51,841 bases of DNA from Sphingomonas palmae (GTDB taxonomy: Bacteria; Pseudomonadota; Alphaproteobacteria; Sphingomonadales; Sphingomonadaceae): positions 1 through 51,841 of the forward strand of contig NZ_FNZZ01000009.1 of NCBI RefSeq assembly GCF_900109565.1, read 5' to 3'. Below are positions 15,380-23,786 of the stretch, piece by piece. Made by a program: the position numbers and the translations under genes. The notes beneath the pieces are model-generated. The model saw only the letters and a list, made by a program, of their open reading frames with translations, made no database searches and was not told where the DNA came from. Within the stretch, counting starts at the first letter, position 1, and every line of letters begins with the position of its first letter.

Positions 15380-16248
15380 GCGACCTGCTCCTTGATGAGG
15401 TCCGTCAGCGCGTCGGCCGCGCGGGTGCGATAGCGTTCCTTGTGGCGCAGCGCGTGAAAGGCGCGGTCGGGCAGCCCGAGCGGCAGCTCGACAAGGTCAC
15501 CGGCCTTGAGCGCACGAGCTACGACCAATCGCGACAAGACGGCAACGCCGGCACCGGCCTCGACCGCGGTACGCACCGCCTCGTTGGACGGCAGCGTCAT
15601 CGCTATCGTCAGCTGGGCCGGATCAAACCCGCGCGTTCGCAGCACGTCCTCGAAGGTCGAGCGCGTACCGGATCCCAGCTCACGGACGATCCAGCGTTCA
15701 GTGCGCAGCCAGGCCTCGTCGACACGTTCGGCGTCCTCGCGGCCGACCAGCACCATCGGATCACGCCCGACAGTCCAGTGGGCGAGTGCCGGTTCGTCCA
15801 CCTCGCCCTCGACAAAGCCGAGTTCCGCCGCGCCGCTCAGGACCTGCGCTGCCGCACCTTCGGTGTTGTCGATCGCGAGCTCAACCGCGATCTGCGGGTG
15901 GCGTTCGTGGAAGGCGGCGAGCTTTGCCGGCAACCAGTAGCTCGCGATCGTCTGGCTGGCGACGATCCGCAATGAACCACGGGCAAGCCCGGCATAGTCC
16001 GCCAGCATCGTCTCGGCATGCGCTGCCCGCCCCAGCACCGCGCGCGCTTCCTCCAGAAAGCCGCGGCCTGCTTCGGTCAGCTGGATGCCACGCCCGACGC
16101 GGTGAAACAGAGGAACCCCGTAGCGCGCTTCGAGGGCAGCAATCGCGCCGGAGGCAGCAGACTGCGTGACGTTCAGCACCTCCGCTGCCTTGGTGACGTG
16201 TTCGCGCTCCGCGACACCGACGAATATTCTGAGCTGCTCCAGGGTCAT
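15376..16248 (-). CDS. LysR-family regulator (CysB/CbbR-like)
   Basis: 290 residues from the ATG at 16248 (MTLEQLRIFVGVAE). The N-terminal winged HTH spans 2-60 (ATQSAASGAIAALE-type recognition helix, here NVTQSAASGAIAAL), followed by an effector domain with SQTIASYWLPAKL. It heads a leftward operon with the exporter and sulfite-oxidase genes, and the second molybdoenzyme gene diverges 147 bp away, so it probably controls both sides, possibly sensing sulfite or a related sulfur compound. Confidence 0.88.
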   Translation of the reverse strand: MTLEQLRIFVGVAEREHVTKAAEVLNVTQSAASGAIAALEARYGVPLFHRVGRGIQLTEAGRGFLEEARAVLGRAAHAETMLADYAGLARGSLRIVASQTIASYWLPAKLAAFHERHPQIAVELAIDNTEGAAAQVLSGAAELGFVEGEVDEPALAHWTVGRDPMVLVGREDAERVDEAWLRTERWIVRELGSGTRSTFEDVLRTRGFDPAQLTIAMTLPSNEAVRTAVEAGAGVAVLSRLVVARALKAGDLVELPLGLPDRAFHALRHKERYRTRAADALTDLIKEQVA

Positions 16249-16394
16249 GCAGCTTATATCGCGCAATCTGATCGATACGACCAACCGTTTGATCTGCTCA
16301 TTCCAATCTGGATATCGGAACGATCGGCAGCCTTTCGTCTGTGATGGTCTTGAAGACTTGAAGCGATCCGCGTGCCCGCGGCGTTTGTTCGTCC

Positions 16395-17462
16395 ATGACC
16401 GATATGATCGAGCGCAAATCCGATCCCTACAACGCCGAGCCGACGCCCAGTGCGTTGATCGAGCGGTTCCTGACGCCGCAGGCGCTGTTCTACGTGCGCA
16501 GCCACGGGCCAGTGCCGGATCTGCCCGCCAATCATCGGATCGAGGTGAGCGGGACGGGCATGGCGAGCCGCTCTTTCTCGGTAGAGGAACTGAAAGCTAC
16601 GTTCCCCACGCGGACGGTGACGGCAGTTCTCCAGTGCGCCGGCAACCGGCGCACTGACCTCCAGCAGGTCGGAAAAACGTCGGGTGATCCTTGGGATGTC
16701 GGCGCGATCGGCAATGCAGAGTGGACCGGCGTACGCCTGGCCGATGTGCTCGATGCGGTCGGCGCACCTGATGCGTCCGACCTGTTCGTGGCGTTCACCG
16801 GCGCGGACGAGGTGGACGTGGAGGGCGAGGAAGCCTTGTTCGGGGTATCGATCGCCATGAGCAAGGCGCGGCAGCCCGACGTCCTCCTCGTCTGGGCGAT
16901 GAACGGCGAGCCGCTGACGCCCGAACACGGCGCACCGCTCCGCATGGTGGTGCCGGGCTATGCCGGCGTGCGCAGCGCCAAATGGCTGACACGGATCGAG
17001 GTGCGAGACATGCCTTCCGACGCACCGATCCAGGCGCACGACTACAAGCTGTTTCCCGCCGATGTGACGAGCGACACCGTCGACTGGAGCCGGGGTCTGA
17101 CCATCAATGCCATGCCGCTCAACGCCGCGATCTGCGTGCCCGGCTCTGGCGAAAGCCTGCCGGCCGGGGAGGTGCGGATCGAGGGCTATGCCATCGCCTA
17201 TGATCGCCGCGTCTCTCGGGTCGAAGTGTCGGTAAACGGTGGTCGCGAGTGGCAACAGGCGACGTTCGCCGATGATCCGGAGACGCACTGGGGTTGGCGG
17301 CGCTGGACCCTCGACGCCACGCTTGCCAAAGGTCGCCAGCACCTTGTCGTGCGCGCCTTCGACGGGGCTGGACAGGGACAGCCCGAACGGCCGGACACGA
17401 TGTGGAACTTCGCCGGCTATCTGTGCACCGCCTGGCATCACGTCCACGTGCTGGTCGAATGA
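16395..17462 (+). CDS. Second sulfite-oxidase-family molybdoenzyme, no export signal
   Basis: 355 residues. LQCAGNRR (about 80-87) carries the molybdenum-binding Cys, IGNAEWTGVRLADVL follows, and the C-terminal Mo-co dimerisation domain runs from ~235 to the end. Unlike the neighbouring SorA-like enzyme it lacks a Tat signal, so it is probably cytoplasmic and has no obvious cytochrome partner. It is divergent from the LysR gene and overlaps the next gene by 4 bp. Confidence 0.85.
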   Translation: MTDMIERKSDPYNAEPTPSALIERFLTPQALFYVRSHGPVPDLPANHRIEVSGTGMASRSFSVEELKATFPTRTVTAVLQCAGNRRTDLQQVGKTSGDPWDVGAIGNAEWTGVRLADVLDAVGAPDASDLFVAFTGADEVDVEGEEALFGVSIAMSKARQPDVLLVWAMNGEPLTPEHGAPLRMVVPGYAGVRSAKWLTRIEVRDMPSDAPIQAHDYKLFPADVTSDTVDWSRGLTINAMPLNAAICVPGSGESLPAGEVRIEGYAIAYDRRVSRVEVSVNGGREWQQATFADDPETHWGWRRWTLDATLAKGRQHLVVRAFDGAGQGQPERPDTMWNFAGYLCTAWHHVHVLVE

Positions 17463-17971
17463 TCGAAGCGTCAGGGGCATCGGACATCGGCTTCTGGATC
17501 GATGCGATCGGGCGGCTGGTGGTGGCGACCGCGGCCGGGATGGTGCTCGGCTGGGAACGCTCGCGCGAGAACCGGCAGATCATGGGCTTGCGAACGCTGG
17601 GTCTGGTCGGTCTGGCGAGCTGCATCGCCGTGCAGGCGGTCGTGCATAGTGGCCTGCCAAATGTAAACGCCGACGCCGCAGGGCGGGCGATGCAGGGCAT
17701 TCTGACAGGCGTCGGTTTCATCGGTGCCGGCGCGGTGCTGCGGGTCGGCCAGGGTCAGGAAGTGCATGGATTGGCGACCGCCGCGTGCATCTGGGTGACG
17801 GCCACGATCGGCGCGGCAGCGGGGTTGGCAGTGTGGCCGCTCATCATCGGCGGGGTGAGCCTTGCAATGCTCGTCCTGTTCGTCGGTGCGCCGCTGGAAC
17901 GCCGCATCCGCGAGCGGGCTCGCCGGACGCCGGCCGAGGCCGACAGGAAGGACGTCGAGCGCAAGCCGTGA
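17459..17971 (+). CDS. MgtC/SapB-family membrane protein
   Basis: 170 residues, start overlapping the molybdoenzyme stop (ATGA). It has about four or five membrane segments; GMVLGWERSRENR, MGLRTLGLVGL and GFIGAGAVL are the MgtC family signatures. MgtC proteins influence Mg2+ homeostasis and ATP synthase, but the specific role beside a cytosolic molybdoenzyme is unknown. Confidence 0.83.
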   Translation: MIEASGASDIGFWIDAIGRLVVATAAGMVLGWERSRENRQIMGLRTLGLVGLASCIAVQAVVHSGLPNVNADAAGRAMQGILTGVGFIGAGAVLRVGQGQEVHGLATAACIWVTATIGAAAGLAVWPLIIGGVSLAMLVLFVGAPLERRIRERARRTPAEADRKDVERKP

Positions 17972-18022
17972 TCCCGCTGGATCGCCCGGTGCCTGTCGGC
18001 GTCGGGAAGCGGCAAGGTGCAA

Positions 18023-18793
18023 TCAGGACACCAGCGCCGCATCGGCCTGGCGCCGGACCTCGTCGGCGATCGGATGCAACTCGGCCGCGGGTCGCTCGCC
18101 CACCACACTATAGCCGATCCCATCAACCGCCCATGTGACCCGGCCCATGGTCCCGCTGGACGTGCTGGTCATGCTCGCGGTCTTGTCGATCTGCATAGGC
18201 CTCGTCAGCACCGCGAGTTTCGACGCTTGCGGTCCGTCGTAGAGGAGCAGTGCCGCAGGGCCGTGAGGCGTCGCGACCAATCGCCCCCCGCCATAGCGAT
18301 AGCCGGCTGTGCTGAGGTCCGGGATGGTGACGCGCTCACCCAGTCGGGCGGAGGTCCACCGGATCAGCATGGCGCGCTGGTCGGGGCCGATTTCCGCCGG
18401 TCGTATCCGGTCGGCGGCATAGACACGGAAATTGTCACTCGCCTCGTTGGCCAGCGCCGCGATGCCCGCGCGGGGTTCACCGCTCCACCGCGCGCTCGAC
18501 CAGCCCCCGCCAAACCCCAACGCCAGCAGAAGTGACGCGGCAATGGCGAGTTGCCAACGCGGTTGCCTTTGCCGTCCCCTGATCGCTGCCACGCGCATCG
18601 TCGCCGGAATGGGTTCGTCCGCGATCGTGGTGAACAGGGATGCGAGGGCTCGCGCCTGCTCCGCCTGCTCCCGCAAACGGGCATGCAGATCCGGCTGGCC
18701 TTTAAGGTAGGCGTCAACCAGGCGCTGCCGCTCGGGCGACAACCTGCCATCGATCCATGCGGCCAGATCGTCCTCGCCGATCGGGCTGGTCAT
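18023..18793 (-). CDS. Membrane anti-sigma factor (FecR/RsiW-like)
   Basis: 256 residues. The N-terminus (EDDLAAWIDGRLSPERQRLVDAYL, about 7-30) is a zinc-less anti-sigma-type helical region, and one membrane helix lies near 80-98 (WQLAIAASLLLALGFGGGW). The periplasmic C-terminal domain is about 100-256. It overlaps the sigma gene by 4 bp, the standard ECF sigma/anti-sigma pairing. It should hold the sigma factor at the membrane until a periplasmic stress is sensed. Confidence 0.85.
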   Translation of the reverse strand: MTSPIGEDDLAAWIDGRLSPERQRLVDAYLKGQPDLHARLREQAEQARALASLFTTIADEPIPATMRVAAIRGRQRQPRWQLAIAASLLLALGFGGGWSSARWSGEPRAGIAALANEASDNFRVYAADRIRPAEIGPDQRAMLIRWTSARLGERVTIPDLSTAGYRYGGGRLVATPHGPAALLLYDGPQASKLAVLTRPMQIDKTASMTSTSSGTMGRVTWAVDGIGYSVVGERPAAELHPIADEVRRQADAALVS

Positions 18794-19299
18794 TGCACGC
18801 TCCTCAATCGCGGCCGTTCACCCTCCCGGAGGAGTGTCGCCAGACGGTCGCGCCCCCGCGATATGCGCGACATTACCGTGCCCAGCGGCACGCCGGCTAC
18901 GGCAGCGACCTCCGCATAGGGCAGGCCCTCGACCGAGACCAGGAGCAGCACCGTTCGCTGTTCTTCAGGCAACGCATCAAGCGCGCGCAGCAGGTCGCGG
19001 TGGTGCAGGCCTGTGTCCTGATCGGCCGGGCGGCCGAGCGCGGCGTCGTCCACGAGGTGGAGCGGAACCGCCGTACCTCGCCGGCTATGCTGCCGCTGAT
19101 GATCGACCAACAAATTGTGCAGGATCGCATAGACCCACGGGCGGACCTCCGCACCCCGTCGCTGTCGCCAGCGCCCGACCGCGCGCTCCAGGCAATCCTG
19201 CACCACGTCATCCGCCATCACCCGGTCGCGCAACCACGACCGGGCATAGCGGCGCAGCCCGGGGATCAGCGGTTCGATCGCGGCGGCAAGCGGGTCCAT
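18790..19299 (-). CDS. ECF RNA polymerase sigma factor
   Basis: 169 residues with region 2 (YARSWLRDRVMADDVVQDCLERA, about 18-40) and region 4 (LPEEQRTVLLLVSVEGLPYAEVAAVAGVPLGTVMSRI, about 110-146). It starts 1 bp after the beta-propeller gene and overlaps the anti-sigma gene. A GGAAT-N16-CGTC promoter upstream of the first gene of the operon (21157-21181) is probably its own target, giving autoregulation. Confidence 0.92.
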   Translation of the reverse strand: MDPLAAAIEPLIPGLRRYARSWLRDRVMADDVVQDCLERAVGRWRQRRGAEVRPWVYAILHNLLVDHQRQHSRRGTAVPLHLVDDAALGRPADQDTGLHHRDLLRALDALPEEQRTVLLLVSVEGLPYAEVAAVAGVPLGTVMSRISRGRDRLATLLREGERPRLRSVQ

Positions 19300-19300
19300 C

Positions 19301-20740
19301 TCAGTCGCGCTGCACCTGCACGATGCGCCCCGGCGCGCCGTTCACCACCTCCGCAACCGCCAGAAAGCGCCGGGGTGTCGCGGTGCTGCCCTGAACGATC
19401 TGCCGGATCGGACCCGATGCGTTGACGATCGCCGCACCTGCCGGGTTGCTCATGAAGTTCGCAAGCGGCTCTACCGCACCACTGCCGTCCGCATTGGCGG
19501 TCAGCACGAGCATGTAAGGCTTTTTGGGCTGCAAACCGGTAACGGCACTTTGCACGACCTGAATGATGCCCTGGTCGAAGAGGGTGATGCTGCTTGCTGT
19601 ACCTTTGCCGCCGATCGGCCCCATGGTCAGATGCAACGCCTTGCCGGCCGTGCCGAGCGGCTGGAGATTGTCGGTGCCGGGGCCTGTCGGAACTGCGTTC
19701 GACACATAGGCGATCGCCTGCGGTGCCTGTCCGACCGGCACGGTGGCAACGACCGTGTTGCCAGCGGTGTCGATCGCGGCGAGCTCATCGGCATTCTCCA
19801 GCCCGACGTAGATGCGCCGGCCGTCGCCCGATGGCCAGACACCGTGCGGCATCTTGCCGACCGGGATGGTGGCGACGGGCGCGAAGTCGGATGTGCGGAA
19901 CACCTTCACCGCATTCTCTCCGCCGACCGTCACATAGGCGAACTGCCCCTTGGCCGTGCGGGCGAAGTTGACATGGTTGGTGATCGGCCCGGTATCCAGC
20001 ACCTTCAGGATCGCGAAGGGTGGTCTCGCATCGAATGCGACCGTCTTGCCGATGTCCTTCAGCGTGAACCACACCTGCTTGCCGTCCGGCGTCGCGGCAA
20101 TATTGGGACAGAACGGGCTTGGCTGTGCCACCTGTCCGACCTGCGCGTGGGTCGCGACATCGAACACGGCCAGCACCGGATTGAACGACGAACAGACATA
20201 GCCGTACCGGCCATCGGGAGAGAAGATCGTCATGCCCGGACCACCGGGCGTCTTGATGCGCCCCGTCTCCTTGTACGTCGTGGGGTCGAGCACGGCGATA
20301 TAATCCTCGCCGCGGACCGTGACCCACACCTCCTTGCCGTTTGGCGTGAAGAACGCCTCGTGCGGACTGCGCCCGACATAGGTCGTGTGTTTGACCGTGT
20401 TGGTGGCGGTGTCGATCCACGACACGGCGTTCGATCCGATCGACACGACCGCCAAGGTCTTCCCGTCCGGCGAGAAGCCGAGGCCGTGGACCAGCACCTG
20501 TCCCTTGTAGAGCGGCGAAAAGTTCATCGGCTGCGGATCGCCGAGCTTGATGACGCCGAGCAGCCGGTTGTCGGCCGGGTCCGTCACCGACACCGTGTTG
20601 GAGAATTGTTCAGACGCATAGACGCGGTCGCGGTGGCTGACGGGCATGTCCTTAGCGTTCCACGGCGCCTGCTGGGCCATGGCGAGGCCCGGTGCGGCGC
20701 TCATCAGCAAGGCGGCCGAGCGCAGGATGGTCCGGATCAT
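19301..20740 (-). CDS. Periplasmic YncE-like beta-propeller protein
   Basis: 479 residues with a signal peptide (cleavage probably after GLAMA). Repeated blade motifs such as VLVHGLGFSPDGKTLAVVS, FFTPNGKEVWVTVRG and IFSPDGRYGYVCSS, each about 45 residues, mark a YVTN/YncE-type propeller (about 40-365). The last ~110 residues form a separate beta-rich domain I cannot assign. It lies between a DUF305 gene and the sigma gene, so it may sense or scaffold a periplasmic ligand, perhaps a metal. Confidence 0.8.
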   Translation of the reverse strand: MIRTILRSAALLMSAAPGLAMAQQAPWNAKDMPVSHRDRVYASEQFSNTVSVTDPADNRLLGVIKLGDPQPMNFSPLYKGQVLVHGLGFSPDGKTLAVVSIGSNAVSWIDTATNTVKHTTYVGRSPHEAFFTPNGKEVWVTVRGEDYIAVLDPTTYKETGRIKTPGGPGMTIFSPDGRYGYVCSSFNPVLAVFDVATHAQVGQVAQPSPFCPNIAATPDGKQVWFTLKDIGKTVAFDARPPFAILKVLDTGPITNHVNFARTAKGQFAYVTVGGENAVKVFRTSDFAPVATIPVGKMPHGVWPSGDGRRIYVGLENADELAAIDTAGNTVVATVPVGQAPQAIAYVSNAVPTGPGTDNLQPLGTAGKALHLTMGPIGGKGTASSITLFDQGIIQVVQSAVTGLQPKKPYMLVLTANADGSGAVEPLANFMSNPAGAAIVNASGPIRQIVQGSTATPRRFLAVAEVVNGAPGRIVQVQRD

Positions 20741-20741
20741 G

Positions 20742-21125
20742 TCAGTGCTCCATAGGGCTATGGTGGTCGCCGCCCTGCGTCGGGGCTGGCGTCGAAGGGG
20801 GTAGCGGCTGACCGATCGCCAGCTTCATGGCGGCGATCTCCTGCTGCTGGTCGATGATGATCTCCTGCGCGATGCGCTTGAGCTGCTCGTTATGGCCATA
20901 GCGCAGCTCCGCCACCGCCATATCGATGGCGCCCTGATGATGCGGGAGCATCATCGCCACGAAGTCGCGGTCGACGTCGCCGGACGGCTTGACCATCATG
21001 CCCGCCATCATCCGGTCCATCGCGGCAGACACTATGCTGGCGTAGCCATCGGCAGGGGAGGCCGCGGCTGCGCCTGTAAGTAGGGCCGGAGCAGTCAGAC
21101 CCAGCATCCAGTTTCGTCTATGCAT
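20742..21125 (-). CDS. DUF305 periplasmic protein, first gene of ECF operon
   Basis: 127 residues from the ATG at 21125, with GGAGG three bases upstream; a longer frame from 21155 would begin inside the promoter -10 element. A short signal peptide (to ALLTGAAAA) is followed by the DUF305 core with FVAMMLPHHQGAIDMAV, in which the paired His and Met residues suggest metal binding. It is one of three DUF305 proteins on the plasmid; the other two lie in the copper cluster. Confidence 0.82.
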   Translation of the reverse strand: MHRRNWMLGLTAPALLTGAAAASPADGYASIVSAAMDRMMAGMMVKPSGDVDRDFVAMMLPHHQGAIDMAVAELRYGHNEQLKRIAQEIIIDQQQEIAAMKLAIGQPLPPSTPAPTQGGDHHSPMEH

Positions 21126-21156
21126 AAGCCTCCGGCGCATCAGTCCTGAAAGCATA

Positions 21157-21181
21157 GACGACGCTCGCCCGGGTTTATTCC
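21157..21181 (-). promoter_or_regulatory. ECF-type promoter GGAAT-N16-CGTC
   Basis: On the minus strand, GGAATAA (21181-21175) and CGTCTA (21160-21155) are 16 bp apart counted from GGAAT to CGTC. This is the classical ECF layout, 32 bp upstream of the DUF305 start, and the operon includes an ECF sigma gene. Confidence 0.72.
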
Positions 21182-21203
21182 ATGGGTGAGCCGGTTATCA
21201 GCC

Positions 21204-21324
21204 TTCCCGATTGGGAACGTTCAGCGGGACGGTCGGCTGGGCCGCCTCATAGGGCCTCAACAGCAGATTTCGCTTTCCCAAAACCTGTTCCCGAAATATG
21301 AGTCCCGAAACTGGCGGTTCGGGA
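21204..21324. promoter_or_regulatory. Putative res region of the mobile-unit resolvase
   Basis: Dyads built from TCCCGA and TCGGGA lie just before the resolvase gene: TTCCCGATTGGGAA (21204-21217), TTCCCGAAAT (from about 21290), and TCCCGA...TCGGGA (21303-21324). They resemble the sub-sites of a Tn3-type res site. The 12-mer TCCCGATTGGGA recurs at 12366 near the other end of the unit. Confidence 0.55.
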
Positions 21325-21340
21325 TGGAGTTACGGGACAA

Positions 21341-21907
21341 GTGCTGATCGGCTATGCGCGTGTCTCGACCGCCGATCAGGATCTGACGCTGCAAACCGAT
21401 GCGCTGACCAAGGCCGGATGCGAGAAGCTGTTCACCGACAAAGCGAGCGGCGCGAAGACGACCCGACCGGGCCTGACGGAAGCGCTCGACTTCGTGCGGG
21501 CCGGCGACACGCTGGTGATCTGGAAGCTCGACCGGCTCGGCCGCTCGATCCAGGGGCTGATCGAGCTGGCGGCCGACCTGTCGGCACGCAAGGTCCATTT
21601 CCGTTCGCTGACGGATGGCTTCGACACCTCCACGTCCTCGGGCCGACTCCTGTTTCACATACTCGCCTCGGTCGCCGAGATGGAACGCGAGCTGATCAAG
21701 GAGCGGACCATCGCCGGGTTGGCGGCAGCACGGGCGAAGGGCGGCACCGGCGGAGGCCGCAAATCGGTGATGACCCCCGACATGCTCGACACCGCGCGCA
21801 AGCTGCTCGCCGCGGGCGACAAGCCCGCCAAGGTGGCGAAGCTGCTTCAGGTCGGTCGTTCGACCTTCTACCGTCACTTCCCCGCGAGCGAGCGGGAACC
21901 GGCATGA
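21341..21907 (+). CDS. tnpR: Serine resolvase
   Basis: 188 residues from GTG. LIGYARVSTADQ contains the catalytic Ser at position 9, KLDRLGRSIQGLIEL follows, and a C-terminal HTH ends in VGRSTFYRHF. It is a normal-length Tn3-type resolvase and about half identical by eye to the other recombinase at 6410-6985. It is convergent with the transposase gene and overlaps it by 34 bp. Its presence argues that the unit makes cointegrates or excises by site-specific recombination. Confidence 0.92.
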   Translation: MLIGYARVSTADQDLTLQTDALTKAGCEKLFTDKASGAKTTRPGLTEALDFVRAGDTLVIWKLDRLGRSIQGLIELAADLSARKVHFRSLTDGFDTSTSSGRLLFHILASVAEMERELIKERTIAGLAAARAKGGTGGGRKSVMTPDMLDTARKLLAAGDKPAKVAKLLQVGRSTFYRHFPASEREPA

Positions 21908-23223
21908 TCGGGCCTAGCCAGCAGCAGCAGGTTGAGCACCGCCGCGCCGATCAGAAACTCCTCTTCCGCGCCTCGGATTCCGCGGAGATGCAGCCGCCCC
22001 ATGCCATGCTTCACCTTTGCATCGGCGAACAGGCGCTCGACCCCTCGGCGCAGCCGCATGGATCGTTTGAAGAGACCGGTCCGCATCTGGGCCCGGGCAA
22101 GGTCGCGGGCATCCTCGTTCTCCATGCGACACAGGGCACGCCCACGAGCGCTCGTGCATTGCTGGCGCAGCGAACACGCCCGGCAATCGTCAGGTCGCGC
22201 CCTGTAGCGGTGCACTCCAGTGGGTTGATGGAAGCCGCGGTGCGCCAGTGCTTTGCCCGCAGGGCAGGTGAAGCAGTCGCGACCGCGATCGTAGGTGAAC
22301 GCTTCGCGCGGGAACTTGCCCCTGGTCTGTTCGGAGCGGTCGATCACGGGGATGTGAGGCAGCGCGCCCTGGTCGCGCACGAAGGCGAGAAACGCGGCGC
22401 TCCCATAAGCCTTATCCGCGGCGACCCGCTTGGGCCGATAACCGAACCGATCGGCAGCTCGCGCCAGCATGTCACGACCCGCCGCCACCTCTTCCGCGAA
22501 GCGGGCGGGGGTTGCCTCGACTTCGAGCGCGGCTCCGCCTGGCGTGTCGATCATGACGTTGAGGGCATAGCCGAACCGCCCTCGCACCGTTCGCGCCGAC
22601 CAGGCCGCCGCGGGATCGGTCCGCGAAACACTTGGGAAACCCTTGCCCGTCCCGGTCAGCGGCTCCGGCACCCGCGTCCGATCGGCAAGCCACTCGCGCA
22701 CAGGGCGACTTGCCCTGCTCGCGTCGGGCAGATTGGCCGGCAAGACCTTGCGCTGCCAGCTCGCGTCCGCGGCGATAAACGAGGCGTCGATCGCAGCGTC
22801 CTTGCCGGAGACCAGCCCCTTCGCAAGGCAGCGCCGCACCGTGTTCTCGAACAAAAGCCGGAACACGCCGGCGTCTCGAAATCGCCCGTGCCGGTTTTTG
22901 CTGAAGGTGGAGTGGTGCGGGACAGCCGCGCCGGGCGCCAGACGGCAGAACCAGCGATAAGCGAGGTTGTAGCGCAGCTCCTCGCACAACCGGCGCTCGG
23001 ACGTGATCGCATAGATGCGGCCGATCAACGCCATACGGATCAGCAACTCGGGATCCACCGACGGCCGACCGCGCGCACTGTAGTGCGACGACAGAGCCGC
23101 CCTGAGCTTGCCCATTTCGAGCAGCCGGTCCACGCGCCGGAGAAGGTGGTCACGCGGCAACATGGCTTCTATGGTGCGGGAACCGGGTCCCGACCGCCCA
23201 CGGTCGCAGCTCGTGCCCATCAT
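21874..23223 (-). CDS. tnp: IS1182-type DDE transposase
   Basis: 449 residues. The N-terminal DUF772-like helical domain (about 50-125) includes GRPSVDPELLIRMALIGRI. The RNase H-fold catalytic part has IDAS (first Asp), VAADKAYGS (second Asp) and GVERLFADAKVKHGM (Glu), with a Cys-rich insertion CRACSLRQQC. An inverted repeat lies 60-75 bp upstream (23284-23296), but no matching tip is found just downstream; its mate is at 12327. The 3' end overlaps the resolvase gene. Confidence 0.9.
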   Translation of the reverse strand: MMGTSCDRGRSGPGSRTIEAMLPRDHLLRRVDRLLEMGKLRAALSSHYSARGRPSVDPELLIRMALIGRIYAITSERRLCEELRYNLAYRWFCRLAPGAAVPHHSTFSKNRHGRFRDAGVFRLLFENTVRRCLAKGLVSGKDAAIDASFIAADASWQRKVLPANLPDASRASRPVREWLADRTRVPEPLTGTGKGFPSVSRTDPAAAWSARTVRGRFGYALNVMIDTPGGAALEVEATPARFAEEVAAGRDMLARAADRFGYRPKRVAADKAYGSAAFLAFVRDQGALPHIPVIDRSEQTRGKFPREAFTYDRGRDCFTCPAGKALAHRGFHQPTGVHRYRARPDDCRACSLRQQCTSARGRALCRMENEDARDLARAQMRTGLFKRSMRLRRGVERLFADAKVKHGMGRLHLRGIRGAEEEFLIGAAVLNLLLLARPDHAGSRSLAGK

Positions 23224-23311
23224 GGCCTCACTCCCTCAACCCCGGGAGTGCAACACAGGGGTCAGGTCAACGTGTCCGGTGTATTTCAACAGCCCCGGAC
23301 GGTTGTGACAC

Positions 23312-23722
23312 CTACGCGGACGATTGTTGTTCCAGCAGGTCGATCACGGCGCAACTCGCAGCCACACCGCCTTCGCACCGCTTGATGGTTGCCGAGAGCA
23401 GGCTTTCGAGCTGCGCCAAATCGTTCATCTTCGCGCGGACCCGCTCCAGATGATGCTCCGCGATTTCCCGGACCTCGCCGCATGGCGCCCTTGCGGGTCC
23501 GCCAAGCTCAAGGAATGCGCGCACCTCCGCCGGGGTGAAGCCGAGTTCGCGCGCGCGACGGATGAACCCAAGCGCGCGGACGTGCTCGGCTCCATAGACC
23601 CGTCGCCCGCCTGCGGTGCGGGGCGGCGTCGCCAGAACGCCGATGCGCTCGAAGTAGCGGATCGTCTCGATGTTCACGCCCGTTCGGCGCGACAGCTCAC
23701 CGATCGCGATGCTCTGCTGCAT
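23312..23722 (-). CDS. merR: Mercury-type MerR regulator
   Basis: 136 residues from the ATG at 23722. The N-terminal winged HTH (IAIGELSRRTGVNIETIRYFE) is followed by a coiled coil and cysteines C81, C116 and C124, at the positions that bind Hg(II) in Tn501 MerR (C82, C117, C126). The gene is divergent from merT across a 19-bp dyad operator. It represses and, with Hg(II), activates merT by untwisting the long promoter spacer. Confidence 0.9.
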   Translation of the reverse strand: MQQSIAIGELSRRTGVNIETIRYFERIGVLATPPRTAGGRRVYGAEHVRALGFIRRARELGFTPAEVRAFLELGGPARAPCGEVREIAEHHLERVRAKMNDLAQLESLLSATIKRCEGGVAASCAVIDLLEQQSSA

Positions 23723-23730
23723 GAAAACGC

Positions 23731-23759
23731 TTGCTCCTGTAGCCGCTACAGGATGCATT
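23731..23759 (+). promoter_or_regulatory. mer promoter-operator
   Basis: A perfect dyad TCCTGTAGC-C-GCTACAGGA (23735-23753) sits between a -35-like TTGCTC (23731) and a CATTA -10 region, with the overlong ~19-bp spacer typical of MerR-activated promoters. Confidence 0.8.
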
Positions 23760-23786
23760 AGCGCGTTCTCCCGCCGGAGACGACCT

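Larger units (their letters stand above)
12327..23296. mobile_element. Probable 10.97-kb transposable unit (sulfite oxidation, ECF operon, tnpR, tnp)
   Basis: Left end GGGGCTGTTGAAA (12327-12339) is repeated inverted at the right end (23284-23296), 13 of 13 bases. Both ends are flanked by GGAC (12323-12326; 23297-23300). Removing the unit and one GGAC restores GTCATAACC-GGAC-GGTTGTGAC, a near-perfect palindrome, suggesting insertion into the centre of a dyad. The unit holds twelve genes, with a resolvase and an IS1182-type transposase at the right end. It could be one transposon, or a composite whose left IS was reduced to its tip. Confidence 0.6.

Noticed and set aside
21298..23385. 695-codon open frame over resolvase and transposase
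   Set aside because: Runs out of frame through the resolvase and antisense through the transposase; no protein-like pattern.
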